Shown here: piece after piece, positions 63,107 through 64,000 of the stretch
How the letters are laid out: each line of letters opens with the position of its first letter
Numbering within the stretch: position 1 is the first letter of the stretch
Source: Gammaproteobacteria bacterium
GTDB taxonomy: Bacteria; Pseudomonadota; Gammaproteobacteria; Eutrophobiales; Eutrophobiaceae
Direction: 5' to 3'
Assembly (NCBI GenBank): GCA_022826885.1
Contig: JAJDUB010000014.1
Span: 1 to 64,000, forward strand
Length of the DNA stretch: 64,000 bases
Notes under the pieces: model-generated
Told to the model about the DNA's origin: nothing
The model's input: only the letters and a program-made list of their open reading frames with translations
Databases searched by the model: none
Translations under genes and position numbers: made by a program

Positions 63107-64000
63107 TTCGACAACCCGGCCGGGGTAGCGGCCATCGGCGAGTGCATGATCGAGCGCCGTGACCACGAGATGGATATGCGTGAAGAGGGGACAGATTTAA
63201 AATCTGTCCCCGATATGTCCCGGAGATTCTCCGGTGACACGCTGAATACGTTGACCTACATGGCAAGACTGCTGGACGGGGGCAAGGCGGAACTGTTCTA
63301 TATCACGGCAGTGGGCATGGATGCCGGCAGCGCGGCCATGCTGGCGGCCTGGGAAGCGGAAGGTATCAATACCGCGTTTGTCAGGCGCTTGCGGGACAAG
63401 CTGCCGGGCAGCTACACCATAACGACCGGACAGGATGGAGAAAGGTGTTTCAGCTATGACCGGGGCGAGTCCGCCGCCCGCGACCTGTTCAGGGATGATT
63501 ATGCTGCAATTCTGTCGAATTCCCTGAAGGGTCTTTCGCTATTCTACCTGTCCGGCATAACGGTGGCGATACTGCCGCCCCACGGCAGGGAGAGACTGTT
63601 GAACCTGCTGCAGGCATTGCGCGGGGCCGGCGTCATTGTCGTGTATGATTCAAATTACCGGGCGGCGTTGTGGGGGTCTCCCGGTGAAGCAAGGGATTGG
63701 GCGGGGCGCGTATACCGTGAAACCAACGTAGCTATGCCCGGTTTTGACGATGAAAAAGCGCTGTTTGGTGATGCCACGCCAGAGCAGGCCTGTGAGCGCT
63801 TGGCCGGCCTGGGGATTGCGGAGGTCATAATGAAAAACGGTTCATCGCCCTGTGTTGTCGCGGCCGGAAAGGGTATTGTCCATTTTCCCGTGACGGTTCA
63901 GGAACGGGTTGTCGACACCACGGCAGCGGGGGATTCCTTTAATGCCGGTTATATCTCGTCAAGATTGAGCGGCCATGATGTTGCCGCTTCAGTCCGGGCG
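63092..64000 (+). CDS. kdgK: 2-keto-3-deoxygluconate kinase-like PfkB sugar kinase (3' end outside window)
   Basis: At least 303 codons are visible. The start reads VAAIGECMIERRDH, and FSGDTLNTLTYMARLL and the C-terminal anion-hole region VVDTTAAGDSFNAGYISSRL (DTxGAGD-like with the catalytic Asp) are the two PfkB signatures. IGECMIE and GDTLNT are typical of KdgK. Between them lies an extra stretch MREEGTDLKSVPDMS, translated from a palindromic repeat at 63187-63211, which other members lack by memory. It phosphorylates 2-keto-3-deoxygluconate for the adjacent Eda. The gene continues past 64000. The inserted repeat raises a small doubt about function, but the frame stays open. Confidence 0.88.
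   Translation, partial: MVNWKFDNPAGVAAIGECMIERRDHEMDMREEGTDLKSVPDMSRRFSGDTLNTLTYMARLLDGGKAELFYITAVGMDAGSAAMLAAWEAEGINTAFVRRLRDKLPGSYTITTGQDGERCFSYDRGESAARDLFRDDYAAILSNSLKGLSLFYLSGITVAILPPHGRERLLNLLQALRGAGVIVVYDSNYRAALWGSPGEARDWAGRVYRETNVAMPGFDDEKALFGDATPEQACERLAGLGIAEVIMKNGSSPCVVAAGKGIVHFPVTVQERVVDTTAAGDSFNAGYISSRLSGHDVAASVRA
63187..63211. repeat. 25-bp palindrome inserted in the kinase coding sequence
   Basis: GGGGACAGATTT and AAATCTGTCCCC around a central A. It is in frame and encodes EGTDLKSVP. It belongs to the GGGGWCAGA family also found at 4519, 14439, 40777 and 45646. Confidence 0.85.

Overview
The window is a contiguous piece of a gammaproteobacterial chromosome, probably from an uncultivated, Gram-negative, heterotrophic lineage. 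This is inferred from the gene order pyrG-kdsA-eno-ftsB-ispD-ispF, the rng-yhdP pair, KDO (LPS) synthesis, and four intact TonB-dependent receptors. No rRNA, tRNA or CRISPR array was recognised. Most of the DNA is moderately GC-rich. The 25.5-30.2 kb cassette looks richer in GC and uses CTC/CGC codons more, which suggests transfer.

Layout. 0-4.4 kb: the C-terminal part of an RTX (type I secreted) protein, a translationally coupled GMC oxidoreductase/patatin pair, and a short inverted RTX C-terminal remnant. 4.6-14.4 kb (minus strand): rng, yhdP, mnmA, a cyclophilin and acnA. 14.5-19.4 kb: metallo-beta-lactamase-fold hydrolase, Rieske oxygenase, FMN alpha-hydroxy-acid oxidase, tag glycosylase, MerC-like and DoxX-like membrane proteins. 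19.5-24.9 kb: the pyrG-kdsA-eno-ftsB-ispD-ispF core block.

24.9-38.3 kb is the most striking part, a metal (probably zinc) homeostasis island. A module consisting of a promoter, a leaderless-looking small periplasmic CxxC protein, a palindrome and a TonB receptor occurs three times. In copies 2 and 3 the receptor is full length and carries a very long His/Asp/Glu-rich tract. In copy 1 the receptor is reduced to its first 29 codons, and an ECF-type metal transporter (CbiM with a CbiN-like tail; fused CbiQ-CbiO), a COG0523 GTPase and a WD40 propeller follow. A ZIP-family permease and a CDF (HDHD-type) transporter close the island. Together these could move metal across the outer membrane, periplasm and inner membrane, deliver it to proteins, and export excess.

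38.3-40.8 kb (minus strand): a compact, overlapping operon of an L,D-transpeptidase, a MotA/TolQ/ExbB-like channel, an ExbD-like protein with an unusual periplasmic domain, and an unknown membrane protein. This is a candidate uncharacterised proton-driven envelope machine. 40.8-44.6 kb: a histidine kinase/NtrC-type regulator pair with a non-standard GAFTSA loop, a DUF1244 protein and a MarR regulator. 44.6-50.4 kb: an Aap-type amino-acid ABC transporter whose ATPase gene is convergent to the rest and precedes a ThDP enzyme. 50.5-61.9 kb: two TonB receptors flanking a second COG0523 GTPase, an amidohydrolase, a cupin, a sodium:solute symporter and an aminotransferase, which looks like an uptake and catabolic island for an amide or amino compound. 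62.4-64 kb: eda and the start of a kdgK-like sugar kinase in the opposite orientation, apparently sharing one -10 region.

Short palindromic repeats of at least three families are scattered between genes (GGGGWCAGA-type, GAAGCTCTGA-type, CGTCATTCCGG-type). One GGGGACAGA palindrome lies in frame inside the kinase gene. All functional statements are read from sequence motifs and general family knowledge; no database search was run.
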